From contig CM039503.1 in NCBI GenBank assembly GCA_022432975.1, positions 47,223,259 through 47,287,258 of the forward strand: DNA of 64,000 bases, read 5' to 3'. Of this stretch, positions 12,133 to 24,000 are shown piece after piece. The DNA is from Begonia masoniana. Its lineage: Eukaryota > Streptophyta > Magnoliopsida > Cucurbitales > Begoniaceae. Each line of letters starts with the position of its first letter. Positions within the stretch are counted from its first letter, which is position 1. Below the pieces are notes generated by a model, which was given only the letters and a program-made list of their open reading frames with translations, was not told the DNA's origin and did not search any database. The position numbers and the translations under genes were made by a program.

Positions 12133-12520
12133 GATTCTTTCTCTGTTTGGAAAATTTCTGAGTGTTAGAGATTTTATGTCTGTAAAGGCATCGGTAGATG
12201 CTGTGTTTTTCAATAGGCATCGGATGATGTTTTGATACCGGTAGGTATCGGCAGATACATATTTTCTGAAGGCATCGGAAGATGTATTCTTTATCTGCCG
12301 ACACGTGTGACCCATCAGGTTAATCGGTTTTACACGTGTGTCTTCATCTCGTCGGGCGATGCCCTATTCTCTTTTAAACTCTGTTTCTTCTCAAAGACGC
12401 TTCACATTTCGCGCTCTTTCTGAAAAACCCTGCCCTACCAATTCTCTCTCTCGAGTCTTATTCCTCCAATGGATTTTCCAGGTTCATCTTCTCTTTTCCA
12501 TGTCAATTATTTATACTATT
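12133..12520 (+). other. Copia-1 pol-to-ORF3 spacer and first codons of ORF3
   Basis: After pol, 12187-12300 carries several copies of the LTR motif in inverted orientation (for example GCATCGGTAGATGC at 12188). Two ACACGTGT boxes follow (about 12301 and 12333), then a leader block CTCGTCGGGCGATG (about 12349) also found ahead of ORF3 in Copia-2. An ATG at 12471 fits the ORF3 start, but homology stops soon after, where the element is truncated. Confidence 0.6.
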
Positions 12521-13552
12521 TATAAATAATTTTAATTATTTTACCAATTAATAAGTGATACGCGTCGAAACTTAAGATTAGAGTGTCGTGTGAGAAGTAA
12601 ACGTAGCGTTTCTTAATTTATAATGTTTCCTCTCCATAATTTAATTCAAAACTCAATTTTTATTTTTATTTTGATCTATTGATTTCAAATTTAATGATTT
12701 TAAGTTAAAATATACCTAAAAAGCCTCATCATCCTTAATGGGCCGTCTTCCTGACCCAATAAGCCCAATGCTCCGAACGACAAACTCCTGGACGCAGAGA
12801 GCTTACGTGGGCGGAGATGTTGGATTCCAAAGTCAAAGGTACAGTATGGACTCCATTTCCCAAGACAGCTTGCATGTGGGTCCCAGTACGGGATATCCAA
12901 TTAATGAGAGAGGGTCCCACTCTCACCTCGAGTAACTAAAACCCCTACTACCAACGGCAACGGCCATTTCTATTTTGACCTTTATGCCCTCTGTCTCTAT
13001 CTGCGCCTCACCGTGTATGTTAGATTCATCTGACACTGATTACTCTCTCTCTCCCAATTTAACACTGCCTCCTCGATACGACAACGATTGCTAACGTGCG
13101 CTTCTATGTCTCTCTCTCTCTTCTCTCTCTCCTCCTGAATGCTGATTGCGATTCTGAAGTTGGAAGCTCGGAGTTACATGTGGATTGAGCCCTGCAAGTG
13201 GTGGTGATTCACTGCGTGTCCAGCCATTGTTCTGTGACGAGGTGGAGCTCTAGTCGTCTTCTTCGTTAGCTGCTTCGTTTCATTGCCTGTGTGGTTTTTA
13301 TTGGGTCCTAGATCGTTCATCTTCATTGGCTTTGTCGGCAACTGATCGTAGCTTTTTCGCTTTTTTTCTTTTTTGTCCTTTGCTGCTTGTATGCCATGGT
13401 TGCTTTGTGGCTTTGTTGTCGCTCTGAAGCTCTGAATTTTTAGCTGATATCTTAGGGCTTTCTCTGATAACAATGTAGCTTTGCTTTTCTCTGTATAGGG
13501 ACGTAAACCACTGAAACGTCGACTGTGCAGATAAAAAGTTTGTTTCAAGAAA
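12521..13552 (+). promoter_or_regulatory. Upstream region and probable 5' leader of the kelch gene
   Basis: About 1 kb between the broken Copia-1 end and the kelch start codon. It contains pyrimidine-rich stretches (13040-13135, including runs of TC), common in plant 5' leaders. No other gene is supported. The transcription start is not identifiable by eye. Confidence 0.4.
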
Positions 13553-16500
13553 ATGTTCGGGTTTTCTCGCAGACGAATGAAGCTTGGACGGTGCCCCTTA
13601 GCTTTTCTTTTGCTTTTTCTTGCTTTATTCTGCTGTTACTTTTGCTTGGTAATTTTATATTTGTGTAGTATATTGTTAAAGATGTTTATGATGACACTAC
13701 GAGAAAGTTTCATGGGGATTTCCTCCACTTCATTATAAATTAAAAATCTCCATTGTTGCACAGATTTTAAAATGTACTGTTCAAATCATGATCATAATTT
13801 TTTTAGAGAACCTTGTAGCTAGAAGCGTCCGGTTACAATTGCAGTTAGCTTTCATGATTTCACGAACTTACATTTCGGCTCCATTAGGTTGAAAGTCCAG
13901 CTCTCAGACTCGGCTCAAGGAACAAGAAGTCCAATAAGACATCCAAAGAGGACTAACAGCTCCAATGTAAGTTTCTACGGTTGTCTATTTCGTTGCCATC
14001 CATGTACGCTGTGGATATGTGTGAAAATCTTGTTACGTATTTCAGGGTGAATTGGCTGCACCTACTAGTAGTCATTCTGATGAGTTCCAGTGTTCCTCTG
14101 CCGGGCCTGATATCAGTAATTGTGCCTCAGGAAACTCTGAGAATTGGATGGTGTTGTCAATTGCTGGGGATAAACCTATGCCCCGTTTGAATGTAAAATA
14201 GTATTAACTTCGTATCTAAGACTCATGTTTGTTGATGTGGAAATCATTGGTTAAAGTTTCACTTCTTGCATGACAGCATGCAGCGGCCGTGATTGGAAAT
14301 AAGATGATAGTGGTTGGAGGTGAATCTGCAAATGAATTGTTGGATGATGTACAGGTAGAAACTATACCTTATTATCCACATCGAAATTCGTACTTTTGTG
14401 TTTCCCCAGTTGCATGAAAGCAAAATAAGTCTGTTGATATTTGCGTTGTCAAGAAATGATATGAATGATTATATATTCATGCTTAGCTTGCTCCTTCTGC
14501 AACAAGTTGGTAAATTCATTCACGTGAGGACTTGGCATCTCATTTTTTGGCTCTCTTTCTATTAGGTTCTTAATTTTGATCGATTCACCTGGACCACTGT
14601 TTCATCAAAGCTATACCTGTCACCTAGCACTCTGCCGTTAAAGATACCTGCATGCAAGGGTCACTGCCTGGTATAACCATATTATATTAATATATTTGTG
14701 TTGTTCCTTGGTATATCCTCATTGTAACTTACCTACGATTCTCTGTATCATATTAGACTACAAGAGCTTGTGAAAGTAATGTGGAATCGAAAATTTTAAG
14801 TATATCTCAGTAGAATGTTGTTAAGACTACTGATTTGGCCACTGAAAACAAAAACAATGTAGGATGATACTTTATATTAAAGGAGTTGAAATGTTTTCTT
14901 TTGTCATCATCAGGGAAGTTTGTTTACTATTGTGATGTGTATCAATGAAAATCCTAATATTCTGAATCTAAAAACATTTTTTTTTTACATTCACAACTTT
15001 AAGAAACTCTCTGACAAGATTGCACATTTACAACTTTAAACCTACTATCTTCTCTTATCTTGATAACGTAACATGATCCAAAATGTGATAGTATATCAAG
15101 GGGATTTGGAGAATTACATACATAGAGATGTAAAGGAACCTCCAAGCTCAGTAACACACACACACACATTCATCTTAGTTGACTGAAAAAATGAGAAAAT
15201 TAATCTCAGTGTGGGCATGCTTCCAGTATATTGCATAATCTACTTATTGATATTGAAGACTTGTAGGCTTGGGTTGCAGGTCGTATCTATCATGCTAAAG
15301 CTTTTTATTTTCTTTGATTTCATCAGGTTTCGTGGGGGAAAAAGGCACTTCTGATTGGAGGAAAAACAGAACCTGGAAATGAGAGAGTTTCAGGTTGACT
15401 CATAGAATCAGTCATGATTCTATGCTTACTGCTTTTATAGATATTGGCCTTGTCAAAGTATTCTCTGTTATTTTGCAGTGTGGGCATTCGACACAGAGTC
15501 AGAGTGCTGGTCACTTATGGAAGCAAAGGGAGATATACCGGTATCTATTTTTCTGTCAATGCAACCCGTGTGTGTGCATGCATTTTCTTTGTTAAACTAA
15601 AGAAAACTTCACTACAAAATTGATTAGCTCTCAGATATGAAACTCATTCAAATCACTAACATCTGAAACTTTTTGACAAATTCAAATTTTAATGTGAGTG
15701 CTTGAACCATAATAATGTGACTACAGTTTTCTCTTACTTGTTATGTAATAAGAAGTGGCCGATTACTCAATTTGTTGATGGAACAATTTGAAACGGAGTA
15801 CCAAAATTCTAATTTTTTCTTGTTTTTCTAATCTTCACAGTCTATACCATATTTCTTGAGTCAGTATTTAGATGCGACCTTAAGTCACTTGATGAAGGTT
15901 TATGGAGTATATGATTTAAAAATTATCACATCTTTGCATAAATGCTGGCAGACTGCTCGAAGTGGCCACACTGTAGTTAGAGCAAGCTCTGTTTTGATCC
16001 TATTTGGGGGTGAAGATGCTAAAAAGAAGAAACTAAATGATCTACACATGTTTGATCTGAAGTCTATGACATGGCTTCCTCTCCATTGCACGTAAGTTTT
16101 TTTGATGTCCATCAAGTCATTGTAAATCAATAACTCATGAATTTTTTCTATTGGAAACATTGCATGAAATTTCCCACTTCTAGAGATAGCATGCGGTTAT
16201 TTAGTGACTGTTATGAAGTACATATTTTTTTTCTGTCAAACATATCTGTGTTGTGTGTGTACAGAGGAACTGGACCATCTCCAAGATCAAATCATGTGGC
16301 AGCACTTTATGATGATAAAATTCTGCTTGTATATGGTGGAACCTCTAAATCCCGTACTTTGAATGATTTATACTCGCTTGACTTTGAAAGTGTACGTAAA
16401 GTCATCTTATTACAGTTTTTTTTGTTGTCTCTAACATTTCATCTTTTCAAGAGTAACATTATATTTTTTTCCGCAGATGGTATGGTCTAGAATAAAGGTG

Positions 16501-19500
16501 AAAGGTTTCCATCCGTCTCCTAGGGCTGGATGCTGTGGAGTTCTCTGTGGTACCAAATGGTACATAGCGGGGGGAGGAAGCAGGAAGAAAAGTATGTCTC
16601 GTAGTCTCAGAATAAATGCACCTCTTTCTCTCTGTCGTAGCCTTGACAATAAATAACTTATATTGGATATTAATATGTATATATTTTCTGTGTCTTTTGC
16701 CTTATTTAACAAAAAAGGCGATCTCTCTCTATTTCAGTTAATTCTCTATTTGGGTCTGTTGTATAGCATCTTTATTTTCATTTGCTCCTTTCATCAACAT
16801 CGTTTTTTCTTTCGATAATTTTCAGCAACATGACAATGTATTTAAATTTTTATTTCAATTAACTGAATTTCATTTCTTCCTCTCCTCTTTGTATTTCAGG
16901 ACATGGAGAGACTTTGGTATTTGATATCCTAAAAGTAGAGTGGTCTATATCCATTACATCACCTCCATCATCCATTACTACCAATAAGGTTGGTAGTGCA
17001 TATAATGATCCATCATCTATCTATCACAGTGATTATATAGTTATTTTTTATTAAATAAAGTTACGTCTACTCTCTTAAAATATTCGTTGACGTGTCAAAC
17101 AATGATTTGTGCAATTAACGTAATAAATTATATATTTATAATTTATTATATTAATTGTACTTTAATTGCATCAATTGTTTAACACGTCCGCGAGAATTTG
17201 TTACACTAATTGTATCAATCATTATTTGATACGTCAACGAGTATTTTAAGAAAGTATAATAAAAGAGTAACGTAGCTTTACTCTTTTTTTATAGCCGCTT
17301 TATTATAAATTCAGCGAATCTAAATCTCCAAAACTTTAGACGTCTCTTGTCAAGCTTCCTCTCTTCCACACACCATATCAAGTAGGGCATTACTCTTTCT
17401 GTGATATAAAACTTTTTATCTTATTATCAAACTGACCGCCGTTTTTTTCGTGAATAATATTAAATAATTAATAGTTTAAGTATTATGTTATGCTATTTAT
17501 TTTGGGAGGACATTACTGGTATTTTACATTTTATATTACTGGTATTTTTATTGTAATCAGGGGAAGAATTAGGGTTATGTTTTTTGTAATCCAGATCTCA
17601 GGTAGAGTTAGAGACCTCTTGAATCTCTCCCAATTTTCGTGAATTCAGTTGATTTTTGCTATTATCACGAACATATCAAACTGTATAGATTAGGGATGTG
17701 TCTAGCAGAATTATTCTGGTTAGGAGTTCTCTGTTTTTTTGCTTAAATATTTGATTGACTTTGAGGTTGATGATACATTTCTGTCTTTCTTTTCCAGCTC
17801 TGGGGAAATATAATTGTTTATCTTTTATTATTCTTTGCATGCATGAACAATTTTGATTATATGGTGTCTAAGGACTATTATACTTTTAGGGTTTCAGTCT
17901 AGTGCTTGTGCAACACAAGGAAAAGGACTTTCTTCTTGCATTTGGAGGATCCAGAAAGGAACCATCAAATCAGGTAACTCTTTTTTGTGTTTATGCATAT
18001 GAAGAATCTATATAATTAGTGCTGCATTATTGATAATTTTTAAACTCTAGTTTGACTTTTCTTTTTACAATGTCTGTCACAGGTTGAAGTGCTGATTATG
18101 GAGAGACATGACTCGTCGTTTAGTCGACGTTCCATTCCAGGGAAGGGCCCTGGGAGTTTGCTGGTTGAAACACGCTTATCATCTGGAGGGATGGGAGCCG
18201 CTCAACCTGCTAGACAAGATCTACTATCTGCTTCTGAACATGGTTCTGCCCGAAAATCATTATCTGAATCCTCACTTGCTGGTCACATACCTCTTTCTGG
18301 TAATGCTTCACTCCGCAAGCAACTTCATAACGAAGAACGTGGTCGAGCTGTTAAAATTACTAAGGGTTCAGAGGATGGCTATTCTTCCTCGCAGGTGAAC
18401 AATAGATTTCATGATTCAATTAACTCGAGTCTGAACTTCATTCTTTTTCTCTGGGTTGCCCTAAACTTTACTCATATTTCCTCTCTAAGCAAAAAATTCT
18501 ATTTTGTTTTTCCTTCATCTACGGCATGTGTAATAATATTAGAAATTTTAAAATTTTCTAATATTATATAATGTGTGTTGCAGGCATTTCGGATTCTTAT
18601 CTACAGCCATCTATGATATGTACTTGCTGTAGAAATTTGGCTTTTGTATTATACCCTTGCTATTTAGGTTCTTAACTAGTATCCAGCGGGAATGACATAG
18701 TATATTCTTATTTCAGGGGACAGAACAGAAAATAAATCAATCAGATGGGGGAAGTCTGGCTAATCTGGTTGGAGCTAAACTCAGTGTGGAGGAGCTGCCT
18801 TCCGTTTATGATTTTGATAATTCTACTCACAACCAAGGAGGAAATCTATCTTCTGATAACGACGACCTCTTTCCAGAAAACTGTGGTAAATCATCAGCGC
18901 AATCCACATCATCCAGTGTATATCAATTTTACGAGACAAAAGTAGCTGCTCTGATAAGAAACACAGGAGTCTTGGAAGGACAACTGGGTGCAGCATTGGC
19001 AGGTCGGGAAGCAGCGGAGAAAAATTTATCCGCTGCTTTGAAAAGTCGACTGGAGATGGAGAAAAAACTCTCAGAAACAGTGAAGGAAATGGAATTGTTG
19101 AGAGAGAAATTAGCTGGTGTGGAACTAGCACAAGAAGAAGCTAACAACCTATCAAATATAGTTCACTCCGACAATGTAAGGCTTGAGCACGATGTGGCTT
19201 TTCTCAAGGCAGTTTTGGATGATACCCAGAAGGTATTCTGCTGCATATGCTAATAATGTTTGTGTTAGAGCAAAGATAGACCTTTCCATTGGTAATATAG
19301 TTATCCCATTGAATTGTGGCAGGAGCTTCACTCAACGAGAGGAGTCCTTGCCGGGGAAAGGGCAAGAGCATTCCAACTACAGGTACTTCATGACCTTAAA
19401 ATTTTTTCATTGAAGAGCAACTTCCAGTTGTTACAGCAAACTACTGGAGCTAATTGGTGATAAATTACTAATAATCACAAAAGCCTATAGAGAGTTATTT

Positions 19501-19776
19501 AATCATTTATATTATAGTTTTCAAACATTCATGCACACATATATGCCAATTTTTTTAATGACGTGAATTTTTTAAATGGGGTTAGCTCTGATAGTGTGAT
19601 AAATTTATGTTACTTGAGAATAATTGAATTATTTATATGTTACTTGTCAAGTTAGTCACACCCTTAATTGGTTTCTGGATTTGTCATCTCTCCAGGTTGA
19701 GGTTTTTCATCTGAAACAAAGATTGCAGTCCATAGAGAACCGAGCACCAACGCCCAGGAAACCATTCCACGTTTAG
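13553..19776 (+). CDS. Kelch-repeat protein with C-terminal coiled coil
   Basis: Sixteen exons join in one frame to 699 aa: 13553-13590, 13888-13966, 14046-14192, 14277-14354, 14566-14670, 15327-15393, 15479-15540, 15952-16091, 16265-16391, 16477-16591, 16900-16988, 17890-17973, 18083-18394, 18717-19232, 19323-19382, 19696-19776. All introns are GT-AG and all phases fit. Residues about 70-380 form six kelch blades with the double-Gly signature (VVGGES, LIGGKT, LFGGED, VYGGTS, AGGGSR, AFGGSR) and an 'LNDL' plus aromatic pattern. A Ser-rich linker follows, then a coiled coil from about residue 545 to 690. It is related to the kelch part of ACBP4/5-type proteins but has no acyl-CoA-binding domain. 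A scaffold role is inferred; the biochemical role is not known to me. Position and length suit Arabidopsis AT5G18590 (recalled). Confidence 0.9.
17046..17300. mobile_element. MITE in intron 11 of the kelch gene
   Basis: About 250 bp with terminal inverted repeats of about 60-70 bp. Left-arm words (TACTCTCTTAAAATATTCGT, TGACGTGTCAAACAATGATT) return in reverse complement on the right (17212-17275). The arms enclose an AT-rich centre (tataatttattata). No coding capacity. The superfamily is uncertain because the target duplication is not clear. It lies between the splice sites and leaves them intact. Confidence 0.65.
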
Positions 19777-21065
19777 GATATGAAATCAAGGAACTCGGAA
19801 TCTTTCTACAAGACGGGACAATGGTAATTTATGTGTATATGTGATTTATATATATTTCACTGCTAAAATATGTAAATGGCCTCCACCTTTTTTTCTATTC
19901 AATGAAGTTAAAAAGACATGTATACCAAAGCGAAAGCTACGTATGCTTATACTTAAGATTCTTCATTGATGAGAAAAATGGATGTTATGAGATTTTGTAA
20001 TGATCCTTCTGTCACTGCACTTGATTTTTAGAAGAATCATCGGCATATACCATTAGCCGCACTCTCCGGAGAAAGCTTTAGTTTCTTCCCGGTCTCCATC
20101 AACTTTTTTGCCCGTGTGAATATCATATACAGACCAAACAATAAACATCAAGCGCCCATTGCATAAATTTGCTCGTGATGTTCGTTTATTTCGACTCATT
20201 TTAGCTCAAGGAGTAATTAAAATTTACTAATATTATGATAAAATTATAAATATTGCATATTTTTATTTATATGCGATGGTACGAGTTGAAAACTTCATAA
20301 AACCTCCACGATGTTTGATAACTCTACAAGTGGATAAAGCTTTTATGATCGTTGTTTTTGATTGAAAGCCTGCAATTATAATTTATGGCAAAGTATACTG
20401 TGGACCATTAACTTCAAAGAGTGTAGACAACTTAAATCTTAATTGTTTGAATTTAATGAAGCTCGAACATTGACCCGATAACAAATGAAACTTTATCGTT
20501 ATTAAAATGACACTTCTTTTGATATTTACTCTTATTTGACATGTATCACTCATTGGAAAGACATAAAATGGGTTCGTCGGCACCCAAACTTAGCGAATTG
20601 TCACAGTTGGAGCGTTTAAAAGTTGCAGTTCTGAAAAAATGATTGAGGATTTTCTAAGTAGACCGACTTGTACCCAAGTTTTTGGACGATTTGATGCATC
20701 TTTACTTAGTTTATTGCGACATCATGTATTGCTTCTAATTTTTCAAAACCTGTGCATACATGTGTTTAAAGATCTCTGGGATGGACTCGATTAACGAGTT
20801 TTGGGGGTTATATGAATAATTGACTATGGTTTCAAAAAACTATCCTTATAATCTCTTCGAAAATACATCTTTACTGGTATTTCTGGGTGATTAGTTGCAT
20901 ATTGTCTTCTTTAGCTGTTGCTGACTGAGTTCTGAGCTCATCTTTTACTGTTAATGCCACACAACTGACTAAATAGTCAATGAGAATCTCGTTCTAAGGC
21001 CATGGAACCATGACATGTAGCACAAAAGAGAAGAACAGAAGAAATCCTAAGACTAGAACGAGAAG
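19777..21065. other. Tail-to-tail intergenic region between kelch and TON2
   Basis: The two genes converge on this 1.3-kb AT-rich stretch, which should hold both 3' UTRs. I see no gene, repeat array or clear transposon end in it. Confidence 0.6.
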
Positions 21066-24000
21066 TCATTCATCTTCTGGCTCTTCCTCTTCTTGGAGAA
21101 GGTTTTCTCTGTTGTCATGAGCCCAGAAACCACGCACATCTATAAGCATACTGGCAACTGTACCTCCTTGTTTGCAAGACTGTAAATCTCCCAACGTTAT
21201 CTTCAATGGGTCAACCGGCTTCACCATATCCCAAATCTCGTCCCTCACATCCTCGATGCACAATTCATAGTTCCCGCCCTCGATCCATTTCTGGTGCACG
21301 TCCCTGTTTCAATAACACAACTTGTTATTTCAACTTACCTTCTCTTCTCATTCAACAATTCAGCATGCTAATGCGAGATGTAGTCAGAATAGATTGATGT
21401 TCATGTCCCTGTAATTTGAGACCTGCAGAACTTGCTCAAATACTGCAAGCAGGAAACTACAGAGTTTTCTGTTGGAAGATCGTATCAGATAACATCTCAA
21501 GCTTTTGGATGCTCCCCTTCTTTTCTTCCTTGATTTACAAATGTAATATTTGAATAGATTAAAGGTGATGAAAGACTTGGTGGGGCTGTATTTTGATAGG
21601 TATCCAACACAAAACGCAATACAAGAAAACACTTTTCTCCTCATTCCTTTCACCCTCTTTTATTCTTCCCCCACCATGCAAACAACTCCTTGATAACTTC
21701 CTATTCAAATTTAAATAATTACCTAATACACATTAAAAGAGTGACACTTGTAACTATCCCAGACATGACACCTAGAACTACCAAATTCCTAATAAATTCA
21801 CCTTATTGGTGGCTTATCATATTTTAAGGCAATATTCTTGAGCAGACTTGGACCGTTTCCAAGCAATCTCCAACAAAAAGAAATTAATAAAGTGAATTTG
21901 AAAACAAGATGCATCACCTGAAAAGGGTATGTATATCTGCAGTTCTGAGGTGACCCCTTCCCTGAAGATCAAGGCACCGAAACAAATATGTCAAACCTTC
22001 TGGACTGTCTTTATTTTCAAGTGCCAGAACAAAGTCTAAAAAGCTTTCAAAGTCCATTTCTCTGGCATTTCCTCCTCCACTTTTCCCACGGCGTACATGC
22101 TCATCAAATACTATTACAGATTATAAATAGCAAAGAATCAGAAAAAAAAAAAAAAAAACAACATTTTCCAGGAAAACATACAATATAAAATAATTCATTC
22201 CATTAAATACGAAAAAAGTGAATCAAACCTCTTTCAATAAAAATTTCAGTTAAAGTTCCATCAGCATATTCTCTGAGTTCCTGCTTGCTCAATGTTCCAT
22301 TCATATCTTTATCAAGTGCTAGGAACATGTCTGCAAGAGGCACAATGGTAATTAAAAAAACAAATTTGAAGTGTAATTCTCAGCACATCAACATTTAGTA
22401 TATTTGACTTAATACACCTATCCATGTCCATGGAACAACCCCATGCACATGTCATGGATTTCCTTGAGAATTAATGTGCCACGCCTAACATTCAATAAGA
22501 ATAACTATTATATCCCTTAATCAGCTCAGACATGATTTGATAAGAAACCAAAAGGTTTCCTCCAAATTAGCAGTAACAGCTACGACTACATTCATTTGAA
22601 ATTGAAACTAATATTATTATTTCACTACAAATAAATAGCTTTCCCAAGATTGTAGATACTTGTATGGGAGAAGAATAATGTCAACCATCTTGATAAGTAA
22701 TGAGAAATAAATGCCCCTCCTATATCTAAGCCAAACTTCCATCACAAAGAATCAGCATAGAGGAATCTCCTTGAGAATAGAATTATTCGCACAACAGCTA
22801 TAAAGTCTAGTGATAAAACAGAAGAAGAAGATAGTGAAACTTAAAGAACATACAAATCACCCACCACAAATACGTTGAGCAGAAGTCAATGAGAACCAAT
22901 TCTCAGCTTGTTCGGTGTCTGTGACTTCTTCCTCACTTTCCTATAGCACATGAAAACTAAGTTTCAATTTATGGCTTAACCTTAAATTACTAAGCAATGG
23001 GTTATCCACAGCATAGTATGCAAATTCATTCACCATCTACCTGATGTAGTTCCATTAGTTCCTGAAGACAGTTGCTCAGCAGCACCTTTTTTATGCATGC
23101 TTTACCTGTGAAGTAAAACAAAGGAATTCTTAAATCTAAACAAAATATGTTAAATATTCCAAGCAGACGATCAGGCGGTGGGTAAGTTAAGTACATAGAG
23201 AGAACTTTTATTAAAGAAAGAATAAACTTTAATATATTCTTTTAATAAGAGTAATCTCTAAATAGATAACATCTACTATTTCAAGAAAATACATAAGAGT
23301 TTATCTAGAAGCATTTAAAAGCATCAAGAGATGCTCATCTAAAAGGGAAAACTAAAATGTAACAAATCAAGATAATATAGGACTTAATATGAACTATGAA
23401 TTAAGTTTGGCTGTGAACAATACTGAATATTGCGCCAACCTAATGTTCTAGAAAAAGTTTTGAGAAAAAAAATATATAGTATGCGAGGTTGCTTGTAACT
23501 CCATTCCTCACCTCAAGATCCAAATGTAACGTGGAAAACAGTTACATTTCCACCATATAAACAAGCAGTTATAATTGCATTATGGAAACAAATCTCAGTA
23601 CCCATATAATGAAACTAACATCCAATTTTTAGATTTTGTTCTCATGGATAAACAATTGATAAGTGTGCATCCACAAAACCATTAGAAGTTGTATAAGAAT
23701 TTAAAACTGTTGCCAAAGCAATTAACAACAAAAACTGTAAGAGCTAGTCCACATAGGAAATACATGCACTTTTAATATCAGAAAGATGACTACAACTTTA
23801 AAATCTTTGTTGGCTTACCTCTTCTGTGAGGATCACAAAAGAAAAAAAACTTGTGAGAAGCTATGCGACAATACATTTGGACAAAGGCTGCAGGCATATC
23901 ACGTAATTGTGCCAAATTAGGAATAAGCCCTCGTATATAGGCTTCCATTTCCTACAAAGAATGAATCTAAAACTATTTTATTGACAAAATATAATCATCA

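Larger units (their letters stand above)
6071..12520 (+). mobile_element. Copia-1: 3'-truncated Sirevirus-like Ty1/copia retrotransposon
   Basis: Order: 5' LTR (6071-7381, TG...CA), initiator-Met-tRNA primer binding site, gag with two zinc knuckles, pol (protease, integrase, reverse transcriptase, RNase H), then a spacer and the first codons of a third ORF. No 3' LTR or polypurine tract follows; sequence homologous to Copia-2 stops near 12.5 kb, so the 3' end was lost and no target duplication can be scored. The layout matches Copia-2 and Copia-3, but the LTR repeat motif (CATCTGCCGATG) is different, so it is another family of the same lineage. Confidence 0.88.
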
